Origin: an uncultured Nioella sp.
Lineage (GTDB): Bacteria; Pseudomonadota; Alphaproteobacteria; Rhodobacterales; Rhodobacteraceae
Assembly (NCBI GenBank): GCA_947495575.1
Contig: CANLZL010000001.1
Location: 496,001-560,000 of the forward strand
Reading direction: 5' to 3'
Length of the DNA: 64,000 nucleotides
This document shows, piece after piece, positions 1-9,212 of the stretch. Numbering within the stretch: position 1 is the first letter of the stretch; the number at the start of each line of letters is the position of its first letter. Made by a program: the position numbers and the translations under genes. The notes beneath the pieces were generated by a model, which saw only the letters and a list, made by a program, of their open reading frames with translations, was not told where the DNA came from and made no database searches.

Positions 1-91
1 ATGGACAATATTTCTTTTCTTTGGTCAAGCATAGTGGTCTCGCCTGACAATAATGTTACAGAATCGCACAGATTTTTCAAAGGTAGCGCCA

Positions 92-805
92 ATGATCCAA
101 GCCATATTGTTCGACAAGGACGGCACGTTGTTCGATTTCAGCCTGAGCTGGTCCAATTGGACGGTGAAGTTCCTGAGGGGCCTTTCGGGCGGAGATGAAC
201 CCTGGGCAGAGCGTCTTGGTTCGCGCATCGGTTTCGATCTGAGCGCCCGAGAGTTTGCCCAAGATAGTATTGCGGTTGCCGGAACGGACACTGACATTGT
301 CGAGGCTTTGTTGCCGGAACTGCCGCATTTGACTGCTGATCGTCTTCTGACGGTGATTCACGAGGCAACAACCGAGGCTGAGATGCAAGAAGTTGTTCCA
401 TTGGCGCCGTTCCTTTCCGGCCTGCGGGCCCGAGGGCAGAAACTGGGCGTCGCGACCAATGATTCCGATCAAGCCGCGCGCGCGCATCTTGCTCAACTGG
501 GGCTGAGCGATCAGTTTGATTTCATCGCTGGCGCCGATAGCGGTTTCGGCGCTAAACCTGATCCGGGGATGTGTGCAGGATTTGCTACCCATGTCGGCCT
601 GCCAGCTGATCGTATCTTGATGGTAGGGGACAGCTTGCATGACCTTAAAGCGGGTCGGGCGGCCGGTATGAAAACAGTGGGTGTGCTGACCGGATTTGCC
701 GGCCGGGCTGAGCTCGCGCCTTTTGCCGACTTTATTCTACAAGATATCGGAGGCATTCCAGACCTGTTGGACCAAACAACGCGTCCCGAAACCGCGGCAC
801 TTTAG
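92..805 (+). CDS. HAD-family hydrolase, phosphoglycolate phosphatase-like
   Basis: This 237-residue protein is a haloacid dehalogenase-type phosphatase. Motif I is FDKDGTLFD with the nucleophile D8 and acid/base D10. Motif II is the ATNDS stretch (T122), motif III is K155 in GAKPDPG, and motif IV is MVGDSLHDLKAG with D180 and D184. The helical cap lies at about residues 20-100. An upstream in-frame start at 53 would add 13 residues that do not resemble the family, so the ATG directly before IQAILFDKDGT is preferred. Substrate is not deducible; phosphoglycolate or another small phosphoester is likely. It stands alone ahead of the H-NOX gene. A second, more canonical gph-like gene lies at 47.5 kb, so this one may have a different substrate. 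Confidence 0.85.
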   Translation: MIQAILFDKDGTLFDFSLSWSNWTVKFLRGLSGGDEPWAERLGSRIGFDLSAREFAQDSIAVAGTDTDIVEALLPELPHLTADRLLTVIHEATTEAEMQEVVPLAPFLSGLRARGQKLGVATNDSDQAARAHLAQLGLSDQFDFIAGADSGFGAKPDPGMCAGFATHVGLPADRILMVGDSLHDLKAGRAAGMKTVGVLTGFAGRAELAPFADFILQDIGGIPDLLDQTTRPETAAL

Positions 806-899
806 GCTTTTACTCGTCGCGGTCCCCGGCTGTCCGCAAACCGTTTGTTAACCCCTAAATTGTAAAGAATGAGGCTCATACCTCGTAGGAGCCGAGAAA

Positions 900-1487
900 A
901 TGCATGGTTTGGTAAACCGCGCCCTGCAAGGGTTTTTGGTTGATACCTATGGATCCGATCTTTGGAGGGACGTGGTGGCGGACGCCAACTTGCCCGCAGA
1001 GGGGTTCGAATCCATGATGCATTACGACGACGCCTTGACCGATGCGACCATCACCGTTGCAGTGACAGCTCTCAAAAAAGACCGCCAAACTTTTTTGGAG
1101 GATTTGGGAACCTATTTATTAGCCCATAAAAATCAGGAAGGTTTGCGGCGGTTGATGCGGTTCGGAGGGGAAACCTTCTTTGAGTTTCTAATCTCACTGG
1201 ATGACCTTTCCGGCCGGGCGCAACTGGCCGTACCTGACCTTGATATGCCCGCGCTTGAGATACGGCAAAAAGGGCTCTCTCGGTTTGAAATACGGGTGAA
1301 ATGGAGCATCAAAGGCGCGGGGTTTGTGTTTCTCGGCGCGCTTCGGGCCATGGCAGACGATTATGGAACATTGGCCATCTTTGATGTTGAGGCAGGCGAT
1401 GACGGGTCAGATTTGGTGGTGATCGAATTGTTGGACACTGCTTTTGCTGAAGGCAAAAGCTTCTCGCTTGGGGCGCAACCGATATGA
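900..1487 (+). CDS. H-NOX (heme NO-binding) domain protein lacking the usual heme ligand
   Basis: The 195-residue protein is a stand-alone H-NOX fold: it opens with MHGLVNRALQ and carries FFEFLISLDDL and a C-terminal ALRAMADDYG segment, all typical. H-NOX domains normally bind heme through a histidine in LDxLHxxV and through a YxSxR motif. Here the histidine position reads LDDLSGRA (S104), and the YxSxR region reads KWSIK (K134, S136, K138). Heme binding is therefore doubtful, or uses another residue. A TAGGAG ribosome site precedes the ATG. The gene overlaps the next one by four bases, so sensor and diguanylate cyclase are translationally coupled, as in other H-NOX/cyclase pairs where the H-NOX controls the partner in response to nitric oxide. 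Family assignment is firm; ligand is uncertain. Confidence 0.85.
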   Translation: MHGLVNRALQGFLVDTYGSDLWRDVVADANLPAEGFESMMHYDDALTDATITVAVTALKKDRQTFLEDLGTYLLAHKNQEGLRRLMRFGGETFFEFLISLDDLSGRAQLAVPDLDMPALEIRQKGLSRFEIRVKWSIKGAGFVFLGALRAMADDYGTLAIFDVEAGDDGSDLVVIELLDTAFAEGKSFSLGAQPI

Positions 1488-2515
1488 CCCGAATTTTCGA
1501 CCCCAAGGATCGTGTCATCGGCCTGTCCGGTTCGGCTCTGGACGTTGTGATGCCGATGCACCTTTGGTTTGGCCCGGGCGGGCAGATCATCCGCGTTGGC
1601 CCGACATTGGCAAAGATTGCAGGTGACCAAGACTTACGGGGCCGCGATCTTTTTGACGTGATACATTTGCGGCGCCCAAGAGCCGGCAAGACACTGGCCC
1701 AGATATTATCGTTGCAGGGCGCACGGCTGAGCCTCACGATCACTGGATGCGAGAATGCGCAGTTTCGCGGCGTCGTTGTGGCAATGCCAGCAGGCGCGGG
1801 CGGGTTGATCAACCTGTCCCTCGGCGTGTCCTTCGCAAAAACCGTTGAAGAACGTGGGCTGACACTTAAGGATTTCTCGCCCTGCGACCAAACAGTCGAC
1901 TTGCTTTACCTGCGCGAAGCCAACCTTGCGATCACCCGAGAATCCCGCAACCTGACTGAGCGGTTGCAGGCGGCAAAACTATCGGCCGAGAAACAGGCTC
2001 AGACCGACGTGCTGACAGGTCTGCAAAATCGTCGCGCCATGGATGAGGCCCTTAAAACAATGGTCGATCAGCCGAATCCGCGGTTCGGTTTAATGCATCT
2101 TGACCTCGACTTCTTCAAGGAAGTTAACGACACGTTCGGCCATGCTGCTGGCGACCATGTATTGGCACATGTCGCAGATATTCTGCGGGCCGAGGTCCGC
2201 AAAACAGACATCGTGGCCCGCGTTGGCGGCGACGAATTTGTTCTGCTGTTTCGCGATTGTGATGACCCTGACCTGTTGGACACGATTGCAAACCGGCTGA
2301 TCGCTCGCCTTGAAGTACCTACTCAATTCGACGGTAAAGCATGCCAGATATCGGCAAGCGCTGGCTCGGTCCTGTCGTCAAAATATGACAATCCAACGCC
2401 AGACAAATTGCTCAACGATGCAGATGTTGCGCTTTATACATCCAAAAACAGGGGCCGTGCGCAGCACACCCTGTTTCATGATGAGTTGATGTTGCCGGTT
2501 CCCGCCGCGCGCTAG
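1484..2515 (+). CDS. Diguanylate cyclase with HNOBA (H-NOX-associated PAS-like) domain
   Basis: The 343-residue protein has three parts. Residues about 17-130 match the HNOBA domain that normally partners H-NOX (MPMHLWFGPGGQIIRVGPTL, then DLFDVIHLRRP). Residues about 140-172 form a signalling helix. Residues about 173-335 are a GGDEF domain beginning TDVLTGLQNRRAMDEAL. The active-site signature is intact (RVGGDEF, 248-252) and an RxxD product-inhibition site (RKTD, 239-242) sits five residues before it, so it should make c-di-GMP from two GTP and be feedback-inhibited. There are no membrane segments, so the enzyme is cytoplasmic. Its start overlaps the H-NOX stop (ATGA). By family logic the H-NOX binds the HNOBA domain and sets cyclase activity. 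Confidence 0.9.
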   Translation: MTRIFDPKDRVIGLSGSALDVVMPMHLWFGPGGQIIRVGPTLAKIAGDQDLRGRDLFDVIHLRRPRAGKTLAQILSLQGARLSLTITGCENAQFRGVVVAMPAGAGGLINLSLGVSFAKTVEERGLTLKDFSPCDQTVDLLYLREANLAITRESRNLTERLQAAKLSAEKQAQTDVLTGLQNRRAMDEALKTMVDQPNPRFGLMHLDLDFFKEVNDTFGHAAGDHVLAHVADILRAEVRKTDIVARVGGDEFVLLFRDCDDPDLLDTIANRLIARLEVPTQFDGKACQISASAGSVLSSKYDNPTPDKLLNDADVALYTSKNRGRAQHTLFHDELMLPVPAAR

Positions 2516-2516
2516 G

Positions 2517-2555
2517 CCTGAACGGCGGCGAAAACGTTATTCCGTTGGGTTCAGG
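2517..2555. terminator. Possible bidirectional hairpin between convergent genes
   Basis: A seven-base inverted repeat, CCTGAAC and GTTCAGG, flanks a 25-base loop between the convergent diguanylate cyclase and carB genes, reaching into the carB stop codon. There is no T-tract, so this is only a weak terminator candidate. Confidence 0.25.
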
Positions 2556-5500
2556 GCGCAGTGCTGGGCTGTAGGCTCTGGATGTTCATGCGGCCTTCTT
2601 GAGCTGCCTGAATGGCCTGCGCTGCGGCGTTGGACCCGGCAGCGGTGGTGTAATAGGGGATCTTGTCGAACAGCGCGACCGAGCGAATTTCACGGCTATC
2701 CTCAACCGCTTGCGCGCCTTCGGTGGTGTTCATGACAAGGACAATTTCCCCGTCTTTCAACATGTCGACAATATTGGGGCGGCCCTCATAAACCTTGTTG
2801 ACGGTGGCACAGGTCATCCCATGCTCTGCCAGCCAATTTGCTGTTCCCCGCGTTCCAATCAACTCAAATCCGATGTCCAACAGGGTTTTTGCTGCTTCCA
2901 GCATCATCTCGCCTTTGTCGGAATCCTTGATCGAGATGAAAACCTTGCCGCTGTTTGGCAAAACTGTTCCGGCCCCAAGCTGCGCCTTCAGGAAGGCCCG
3001 TGGGAAGGAGATATCCCAGCCCATGACCTCACCGGTTGAGCGCATTTCTGGCCCAAGGATCGTATCAACTCCGGGGAAACGGGCAAAGGGCATCACGGCC
3101 TCTTTGACCGAGAACCACGGCATGGCCGGGTCGGCCAGGGTCATGGGGTCAGCCATAGGCAATGTACCGGGTGTCGCCCCCTCAGGGTAAGCGGCGCGGG
3201 TCGGGAAATTGGACAGCGGTTCACCGGCCATCAGTCGGGCGGCGATAGAGGCGATGGCGCTGTCTGTCGCCTTGGCTACGAAGGGAACGGTGCGCGACGC
3301 ACGCGGGTTCACTTCGATCAAGTAGATCTCACCGTCTTTGACTGCGTATTGCACATTCATTAGGCCAACCACTTTCAGCGCCCGGGCCAATGCAACAGTT
3401 TGGGTTTTCAACTCTTCGATGATGTCGGCAGACAAGCTGTGGGGCGGCAGTGAACAGGCGCTGTCGCCAGAATGCACTCCGGCCTCCTCGATATGCTGCA
3501 TAATGCCCGCAACATGGACGTTCTGGCCGTCTGACAGCGCATCAACGTCGCATTCAATCGCACCGTCGAGATAGCTGTCGAGCAACACCGGGCTGTCGCC
3601 CGAGACCACAACCGCCTCTGCGATGTAGCGCTCTAGCTGAGCGGTGTCGCGCACGATCTCCATCGCGCGACCACCCAACACGTATGAGGGGCGGATCACC
3701 AGCGGATAGCCAAGTTTTTCCGCCTCTTCGCGCGCCTGATCATCAGTCGAGGCAATTGCATTCACGGGCTGTTTCAAGCCCAGGTCCTGAACAAGCTCCT
3801 GGAAACGCTCGCGGTCTTCTGCAAGATCAATCGCGTCTGGCGTCGTGCCAAGGATCGGAATACCCGCCTCTTGCAGCGCATTGGCCAGTTTCAGTGGAGT
3901 CTGCCCTCCGAACTGAACGATAACGCCATGCAGCGTGCCGTTTTCCTGCTCGACCCGCATGATTTCCATGACATGTTCAAAGGTCAACGGCTCAAAATAC
4001 AGCCGATCCGAGGTATCGTAATCGGTTGAAACCGTCTCAGGGTTGCAATTGACCATGATGGTTTCATAGCCCGCATCGGTCAGCGCAAAACAGGCGTGAC
4101 AGCAGCAATAATCAAACTCGATCCCCTGACCGATCCGGTTGGGGCCACCGCCCAGAATAACGACCTTTTTCTTATCGGATGGACGTGCCTCGCATTCGGG
4201 CTCACCCATAACAGGCGTCTCATATGTCGAATACATATAAGGGGTTTGCGCTTCGAATTCCGCAGCGCATGTATCAATGCGTTTGAACTGTGCGGTCACA
4301 CCCAGGTTGATCCGGGCCCGGCGGACCTGATCTTCGTCCCGGCCTGTCAGTTTGGCCAGACGCGCATCGGTAAAGCCCATCATTTTGACAGCACGCAGGC
4401 CCTCTTCGGTGACTGGAAGACCGTCGCGACGGATGTTTTCTTCCATCTCGATGATTTCGCGAATGCGCGCCAGAAACCAAGGGTCAAAGGCTGTGATCGC
4501 CTGGATTTCATCGTTTGAGAACCCTTCGCGCATTGCCTGCGCAATCACCCGGATTCGGTCAGGTGTCTGCTTGCTGAGCGCGGCCGATACCGCGGCTTTG
4601 TCTGGCGCGCCCGGAATGGCAATTTCGTCAAACCCGGTCAGTCCCGTTTCCATCGACGCCAGCGCTTTTTGCATGGATTCGTGGATGGTGCGGCCGATGG
4701 ACATGGCCTCACCTACAGATTTCATCGCCGTTGTTAGATGGGGCTCGCTGCCTTGGAATTTTTCAAAGGCAAAGCGTGGGATCTTGGTGACGACATAGTC
4801 GATGGTCGGTTCAAAGCTGGCTGGCGTCACCTTGGTGATGTCGTTGTCCAGTTCGTCCAGAGTGTAGCCCACAGCCAGTTTTGCCGCGATCTTGGCAATC
4901 GGGAAACCGGTCGCTTTGGAGGCCAGCGCCGAAGACCGCGATACACGCGGGTTCATTTCAATCACAACCATACGACCATCGGCCGGGTTCACCGCCCATT
5001 GCACATTCGAGCCGCCGGTTTCCACGCCGATCTCGCGCAGAACGGCAATCGAGCCGTTGCGCATGATCTGGTATTCTTTGTCGGTCAGCGTCAGGGCAGG
5101 GGCCACGGTGATGGAATCGCCGGTATGCACACCCATGGGATCTATGTTTTCAATGGAACAGACGATAATTGCGTTGTCGGCTTTGTCGCGGACAACCTCC
5201 ATCTCGTATTCTTTCCAGCCAAGCAGGCTTTCATCGACGAGGATCTGGTTGACCGGAGAGGCATCCATACCCGAGCGGCAGAAATGGATGTAGTCTTCCC
5301 GGTTATAGGCAACGCCGCCGCCAGTTCCACCAAGGGTAAAGGCAGGGCGGATAATCGCAGGCAGGCCAATTTCTTCCAGCGCGTCCAGCGCGATTTGCAC
5401 GCCCGCATCCAGATCGGCTTTTCCGCCTTCTTTCTTTGGGGCCGTAATGATCGTTGCTTTCGGGTTTTCCAGCCCGATCCGGACCATAGCCTCGCGGAAC

Positions 5501-5892
5501 AGCTTGCGGTCTTCGGCCATTTCGATGGCCTCGCGCTTGGCGCCAATCATCTCAACGCCGAATTCGCCAAGGACGCCCATTTCCTCAAGCGCCAGCGATG
5601 TATTCAGACCAGTTTGCCCACCCATGGTGGGCAGCAGAGCGTCGGGGCGTTCTTTTTCGATGATCTTGGCAACTACTTCGGGCGTGATTGGTTCGATATA
5701 CGTTGCATCTGCCAAGCCGGGGTCGGTCATGATCGTTGCCGGGTTCGAGTTCACCAGAATAACCCGGTATCCTTCCTCGCGCAGCGCCTTGCAGGCTTGT
5801 GCGCCTGAGTAGTCAAATTCGCAAGCCTGTCCGATGACAATCGGCCCCGCGCCAATAATCATGATCGACTGGATATCTGTTCTCTTTGGCAT
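2551..5892 (-). CDS. carB: Carbamoyl-phosphate synthase large subunit
   Basis: This 1113-residue enzyme makes carbamoyl phosphate from glutamine-derived ammonia, bicarbonate and two ATP, for arginine and pyrimidine synthesis. The internal duplication is clear. The first half opens with [17 protein letters not shown] and has [10 protein letters not shown]. The second half opens with [19 protein letters not shown] and has the ATP-grasp loop [10 protein letters not shown]. The C-terminal MGS-like allosteric domain contains [19 protein letters not shown]. Length is close to the family, slightly long as in other alphaproteobacteria. The small subunit carA is not in this window, so the subunits are unlinked or lie apart. 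The gene is monocistronic and divergent from pabB. Confidence 0.98.
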   Translation of the reverse strand: MPKRTDIQSIMIIGAGPIVIGQACEFDYSGAQACKALREEGYRVILVNSNPATIMTDPGLADATYIEPITPEVVAKIIEKERPDALLPTMGGQTGLNTSLALEEMGVLGEFGVEMIGAKREAIEMAEDRKLFREAMVRIGLENPKATIITAPKKEGGKADLDAGVQIALDALEEIGLPAIIRPAFTLGGTGGGVAYNREDYIHFCRSGMDASPVNQILVDESLLGWKEYEMEVVRDKADNAIIVCSIENIDPMGVHTGDSITVAPALTLTDKEYQIMRNGSIAVLREIGVETGGSNVQWAVNPADGRMVVIEMNPRVSRSSALASKATGFPIAKIAAKLAVGYTLDELDNDITKVTPASFEPTIDYVVTKIPRFAFEKFQGSEPHLTTAMKSVGEAMSIGRTIHESMQKALASMETGLTGFDEIAIPGAPDKAAVSAALSKQTPDRIRVIAQAMREGFSNDEIQAITAFDPWFLARIREIIEMEENIRRDGLPVTEEGLRAVKMMGFTDARLAKLTGRDEDQVRRARINLGVTAQFKRIDTCAAEFEAQTPYMYSTYETPVMGEPECEARPSDKKKVVILGGGPNRIGQGIEFDYCCCHACFALTDAGYETIMVNCNPETVSTDYDTSDRLYFEPLTFEHVMEIMRVEQENGTLHGVIVQFGGQTPLKLANALQEAGIPILGTTPDAIDLAEDRERFQELVQDLGLKQPVNAIASTDDQAREEAEKLGYPLVIRPSYVLGGRAMEIVRDTAQLERYIAEAVVVSGDSPVLLDSYLDGAIECDVDALSDGQNVHVAGIMQHIEEAGVHSGDSACSLPPHSLSADIIEELKTQTVALARALKVVGLMNVQYAVKDGEIYLIEVNPRASRTVPFVAKATDSAIASIAARLMAGEPLSNFPTRAAYPEGATPGTLPMADPMTLADPAMPWFSVKEAVMPFARFPGVDTILGPEMRSTGEVMGWDISFPRAFLKAQLGAGTVLPNSGKVFISIKDSDKGEMMLEAAKTLLDIGFELIGTRGTANWLAEHGMTCATVNKVYEGRPNIVDMLKDGEIVLVMNTTEGAQAVEDSREIRSVALFDKIPYYTTAAGSNAAAQAIQAAQEGRMNIQSLQPSTAP

Positions 5893-5955
5893 GTCATGTC
5901 CCCGGGCAGCAGGTCAGGCGTAGTGACCGAACTGGCCACGTGCAAATTGTCCTGC

Positions 5956-5983
5956 GTTTTAGGGATTACTCGCCTAGGCGCAA
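5956..5983 (-). promoter_or_regulatory. Candidate sigma-70 promoter for carB
   Basis: On the minus strand TTGCGC and TAAAAC are separated by 16 bases, about 65 bases upstream of the carB start. The -35 match is poor, so this is a weak suggestion. Confidence 0.25.
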
Positions 5984-6090
5984 GGGGTATCGGAAATGAA
6001 TTGCAATGTGACGCATCCAGCATTGTCCCCGAACCCCTTCCCGAGGTATGAGCGCAGACCTGACAGATCGGTTTGGGGCCGAGGGGATTC

Positions 6091-7221
6091 ATGCGTATTA
6101 CATTTGATCGGGGACCAGCGGGGGGGCGGCAAGCCTTTGCCAATCCGCGCGACCTGATTTGTGTGACAGATCCGAGCGACGTTCCTGCGGCACTGGCCCG
6201 GATGGACGCCGCACGGGCCAACGGGCAATGGCTCGCAGGCTATGCGAGTTATGAGCTTGGCTATGTGCTTGAGCCACGTCTGAACCCGCTATTGCCGCAG
6301 GATCGCCGGATGCCGTTGCTCAATTTGGGTGTTTTTGACGCGCCCTGTGACGCGGCTTCGATCCCCAAAGGCCGAATAGCCATAACGAATCTGGCCGCGC
6401 GGTGGTCCCGATCCAGCTATGCCCGCGCGTTTGAAAAGTTGCACGGGCTGATTGGTGCGGGCGATCTTTATCAGGCGAATCTGACGTTTCCGATCGACCT
6501 GGACCTGAAGGGCGCCTCTTCTTCTGCGCTTTATGAAACTCTGGCCGCCAAGCAACCCGTGGGGCATGGCGCGCTAATCGAACAGGAAGACGGCCCTGAC
6601 ATCTTGTCACGCAGCCCGGAATTGTTTTTTCGCACCGATGCCGGAGGACGGATTCAGACCCGCCCAATGAAAGGCACGCAACCGCGCGCCGAGGATCTGG
6701 TCGAAGATCAGCGGCGAAAAGAGTTTTTGGCTTCAGACGAAAAGAACCAGGCCGAAAACCTGATGATCGTCGATCTTTTGCGCAACGATATCAGCCGGGT
6801 TTGTGAACCCGGCTCGGTCAAAGTGCCAAAGCTATTTGAAGTCGAAACCTATGCCACAGTGCACCAGATGGTGTCGCTGATCGAAGGGCAATTGGCGTCA
6901 GAGGTGACTCTGTCAGATATTTTCCGCGCGTTGCATCCCTGTGGGTCGGTCACCGGGGCGCCAAAAGTGCGCGCGATGGAGGTCATTCGTGAGTTGGAGC
7001 CTTGGCCGCGCGATGTTTACTGCGGCGCAATAGGCTGGGCAGCACCGGATGGACGGGCCGAGTTCAATGTCGCCATCCGCACGATCACCCGGCAGAAAAC
7101 CGGCGAAGCGGTTTTGAATGTGGGTGGCGGTGTCATCTGGGATTCGACCGCTGCTTCGGAATATGAGGAGGCGCTATGGAAAGCCCGTTTCCTGAGCCAG
7201 TTCCAGACGATACCCGCCTGA
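6091..7221 (+). CDS. pabB: Aminodeoxychorismate synthase component I
   Basis: The 376-residue protein is a chorismate-utilising enzyme that aminates chorismate to 4-amino-4-deoxychorismate for folate synthesis. Typical elements are YQANLTFP (about 127-134), RPMKGTQPR with the PabB lysine K194, AENLMIVDLLRNDISRV (221-237) and HPCGSVTGAPK (282-292). It is shorter than E. coli PabB because the N-terminal region is trimmed, which is common in this group. The ATG at 6091 has a GAGGGG ribosome site five bases upstream; a TTG at 6073 has none. It overlaps the next gene, an aminodeoxychorismate lyase-type enzyme, by 46 bases, giving a two-gene p-aminobenzoate unit. The glutaminase component is not nearby. 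Confidence 0.93.
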   Translation: MRITFDRGPAGGRQAFANPRDLICVTDPSDVPAALARMDAARANGQWLAGYASYELGYVLEPRLNPLLPQDRRMPLLNLGVFDAPCDAASIPKGRIAITNLAARWSRSSYARAFEKLHGLIGAGDLYQANLTFPIDLDLKGASSSALYETLAAKQPVGHGALIEQEDGPDILSRSPELFFRTDAGGRIQTRPMKGTQPRAEDLVEDQRRKEFLASDEKNQAENLMIVDLLRNDISRVCEPGSVKVPKLFEVETYATVHQMVSLIEGQLASEVTLSDIFRALHPCGSVTGAPKVRAMEVIRELEPWPRDVYCGAIGWAAPDGRAEFNVAIRTITRQKTGEAVLNVGGGVIWDSTAASEYEEALWKARFLSQFQTIPA

Positions 7222-7829
7222 TCGAAACCTTTGGCTGGTGGCCCGAAAAGGGCGCATGCCGGATTGGTATGCATTTGGCGCGCATGGCGCGTTCTGCCGC
7301 ATCGCTTGGATTTCGCTTTGATGAAGATGAGGCAACCCGCCGTGTCGCTGCCTTGTCGGGCCAGGCGCCGTTGCGCTGCCGGCTGACGATCGGACGGGCA
7401 GGGGATGTTGACCTGACAACGGCCCAGATGGGGCCGGCGCCGACGCGTCCCTGGCGCGTTGCGCTCCATCCAGAGCGCATTCATGCTGGCAATCCTTGGC
7501 TTCAGCACAAGACCACCATGCGTCAGTTATACGACCAGTCGCGCGCAGGATTACCGGAACACCTGCAGGAATGGCTTTTCGTGAATAACCGGGGTGAGCT
7601 GTGCGAAGGTACAATCACCAACGTATTCGTTACTTTACCGGACGGCCGGGTAGTCACGCCGCCACTTTCCTGTGGTTTGTTGCCCGGTATCTTGCGCCAA
7701 GAGATGCTGGAGGCCGGACTTGTAGACGAATCCATTGTTACGCCGGACATGCTTTCCAGCGCAACGATCCAGCTTGGCAATTCCCTGCGCGGGTTGATTC
7801 AGGCTGAGCTTCAGTCCTCGGACATGTAG
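7176..7829 (+). CDS. pabC: Class IV aminotransferase, probable 4-amino-4-deoxychorismate lyase
   Basis: The 217-residue protein belongs to the fold-type IV PLP enzymes (BCAT, D-alanine aminotransferase, ADC lyase). The Schiff-base lysine is probably K112 in LQHKTTMRQLYD, and the ELCEGTITNVFV segment (141-152) is the usual phosphate and cofactor loop. Position directly after pabB, overlapping it by 46 bases, points to release of pyruvate from aminodeoxychorismate to give p-aminobenzoate. A GAGGAGG ribosome site lies six bases before the ATG. It is shorter than E. coli PabC (about 270), with a trimmed N-terminal domain. Its last 19 bases overlap the 3' end of the convergent cfa gene. A branched-chain or D-amino-acid role is less likely given the neighbour. 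Confidence 0.85.
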   Translation: MESPFPEPVPDDTRLIETFGWWPEKGACRIGMHLARMARSAASLGFRFDEDEATRRVAALSGQAPLRCRLTIGRAGDVDLTTAQMGPAPTRPWRVALHPERIHAGNPWLQHKTTMRQLYDQSRAGLPEHLQEWLFVNNRGELCEGTITNVFVTLPDGRVVTPPLSCGLLPGILRQEMLEAGLVDESIVTPDMLSSATIQLGNSLRGLIQAELQSSDM

Positions 7830-9019
7830 TCGCGGGTCAGCGGTGCCGCCTCTTGTCGACGCGTCATCTGATATTGAAAGACGCATTGGCGCGCATGGCG
7901 AAAGGTCATTTCGCTGGCCTTCAGGTAATAGCGCCACATCCGCGTAAAGCGTTGATCAAAAAGCGCTTCTGCCTCATCTATCCGCGCCATGAACCGATCA
8001 TGCCAATGCCTTAACGTTTCCGCGTAATGCAACCGCCAGACTTCGACATCGGTTGGGTAGAGCCCTGATTTCTCGACCGCAGCCGACATTTCAGACAGCG
8101 CCGGAACATAGCCGCCGGGGAATATGTATTTCGTCACCCAAGGGCTGGTGGTTCCGGGGGGCGAGGCGCGACCGATAGTATGTATTAGCGCCACGCCGTC
8201 CTCACTCAATCGGTCACGCACGGTGTCGAAATACTCTCGGTAATGGGGCACGCCGACATGTTCAAACATCCCGATGGAGACAACCCGATCAAACTGTCCG
8301 GTCACACTGCGGTAATCCATAAGTTCGAATTTGACCCGGCCGGACATCCCCGCCGCCTCTGCCCGCTGACGGGCATAGGTCAGTTGCTCAGTTGACAGGG
8401 TGACCCCCAGAACATCGACGCCATAATCCTGAGCCAAAGTCAGGGCCATGCCGCCCCAGCCGCAGCCGATCTCGAAAACACGCATTCCGGGCGTCAGGCA
8501 AAGCTTTTTGGCGATGTGATGCTTTTTGGCTACCTGTGCCTCCTCCAGGCTCATGTCCGGATTGCGAAAATAGGCGCAAGAATATTGTCGATCTGTATCC
8601 AGAAACAGATCGTAGAGTGCGGCCGACAAATCATAGTGATGGGCCACGTTCTCCCGGGCTTTATGGGCCGGGTTCCACTGGTCCAGACGTCGCCGCATGA
8701 TCCGCAACGCATGGGTCGAACGCCGCCACCACAGGTCGCTGGATTGATCAATGTTGATCATCAAAAAGGACAGGAAGGCACCGATATCGTCATCGGCGCC
8801 AAGCGTCATGCGACCATCCATATAGGCCTCGCCCAAGGCCAGATCACTGCGCAGGACCAGTTTTCGCGGCAATTCGGGATCATGCAGATGCATCTCAAGC
8901 TCTGGGCCATCCGCCCCTTGAAATCGAGCTGCTGTGCCATCAGCGTAAGTCACGTTTAGCGTGCCCGTCTTGACCAGCCCGCGCAGCATGTTGTCCAGGA
9001 TTGTCGTCCACATTCCCAT
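7811..9019 (-). CDS. cfa: Cyclopropane-fatty-acyl-phospholipid synthase
   Basis: The 402-residue enzyme transfers a methylene group from S-adenosylmethionine to unsaturated fatty acyl chains in membrane phospholipids. The SAM-binding motif I is VFEIGCGWGGMALTLA. The conserved family segments AHHYDLSAALYDLFLD, QYSCAYF and FDRVVSIGMFEHVG are all present, as is the C-terminal EVWRLHYAETLRHWHDRF stretch. Length fits the family. The chosen ATG has a GGGAAAGG ribosome site; an ATG six bases further in is an alternative. The gene converges on pabC with a 19-base tail overlap and diverges from aspS. Related SAM enzymes of the same superfamily (for example mycolic-acid-type cyclopropanases) cannot be fully excluded. 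Confidence 0.93.
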   Translation of the reverse strand: MGMWTTILDNMLRGLVKTGTLNVTYADGTAARFQGADGPELEMHLHDPELPRKLVLRSDLALGEAYMDGRMTLGADDDIGAFLSFLMINIDQSSDLWWRRSTHALRIMRRRLDQWNPAHKARENVAHHYDLSAALYDLFLDTDRQYSCAYFRNPDMSLEEAQVAKKHHIAKKLCLTPGMRVFEIGCGWGGMALTLAQDYGVDVLGVTLSTEQLTYARQRAEAAGMSGRVKFELMDYRSVTGQFDRVVSIGMFEHVGVPHYREYFDTVRDRLSEDGVALIHTIGRASPPGTTSPWVTKYIFPGGYVPALSEMSAAVEKSGLYPTDVEVWRLHYAETLRHWHDRFMARIDEAEALFDQRFTRMWRYYLKASEMTFRHARQCVFQYQMTRRQEAAPLTRDYMSED

Positions 9020-9146
9020 TCAACCTTTCCCTCGGATCAGCGCCCTTAGTCGCCCGTTCCAGCAGGCAGTTTGCCAAATCCGGCGAAAAAATAAAGGTTT
9101 TCGGGATTTGCAGGCCGCCAACCCAGAAACTGGGGCCATGCACGGC

Positions 9147-9175
9147 TTGACTTCCCCGCGCTGAAAAGGTGTATC
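9147..9175 (+). promoter_or_regulatory. Candidate sigma-70 promoter for aspS
   Basis: TTGACT and TGTATC are separated by 17 bases, 37 bases before the preferred aspS start. This predicts a short leader of roughly 30 bases and supports the downstream ATG at 9213 rather than the one at 9183. Confidence 0.5.
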
Positions 9176-9212
9176 GCACCAGATGATTTCCAGCCCCGAA
9201 GGGACCCAATCC

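Noticed and set aside
1-91. Start of an upstream gene at the window edge
   Set aside because: The small frame from base 1 overlaps the HAD gene out of frame and has no similarity; the true gene start is at 92.
4738-5808. 356-codon open frame on the plus strand inside carB
   Set aside because: It is antisense to the strongly conserved carB sequence, has no recognisable motifs and arises from the GC-rich codon pattern.
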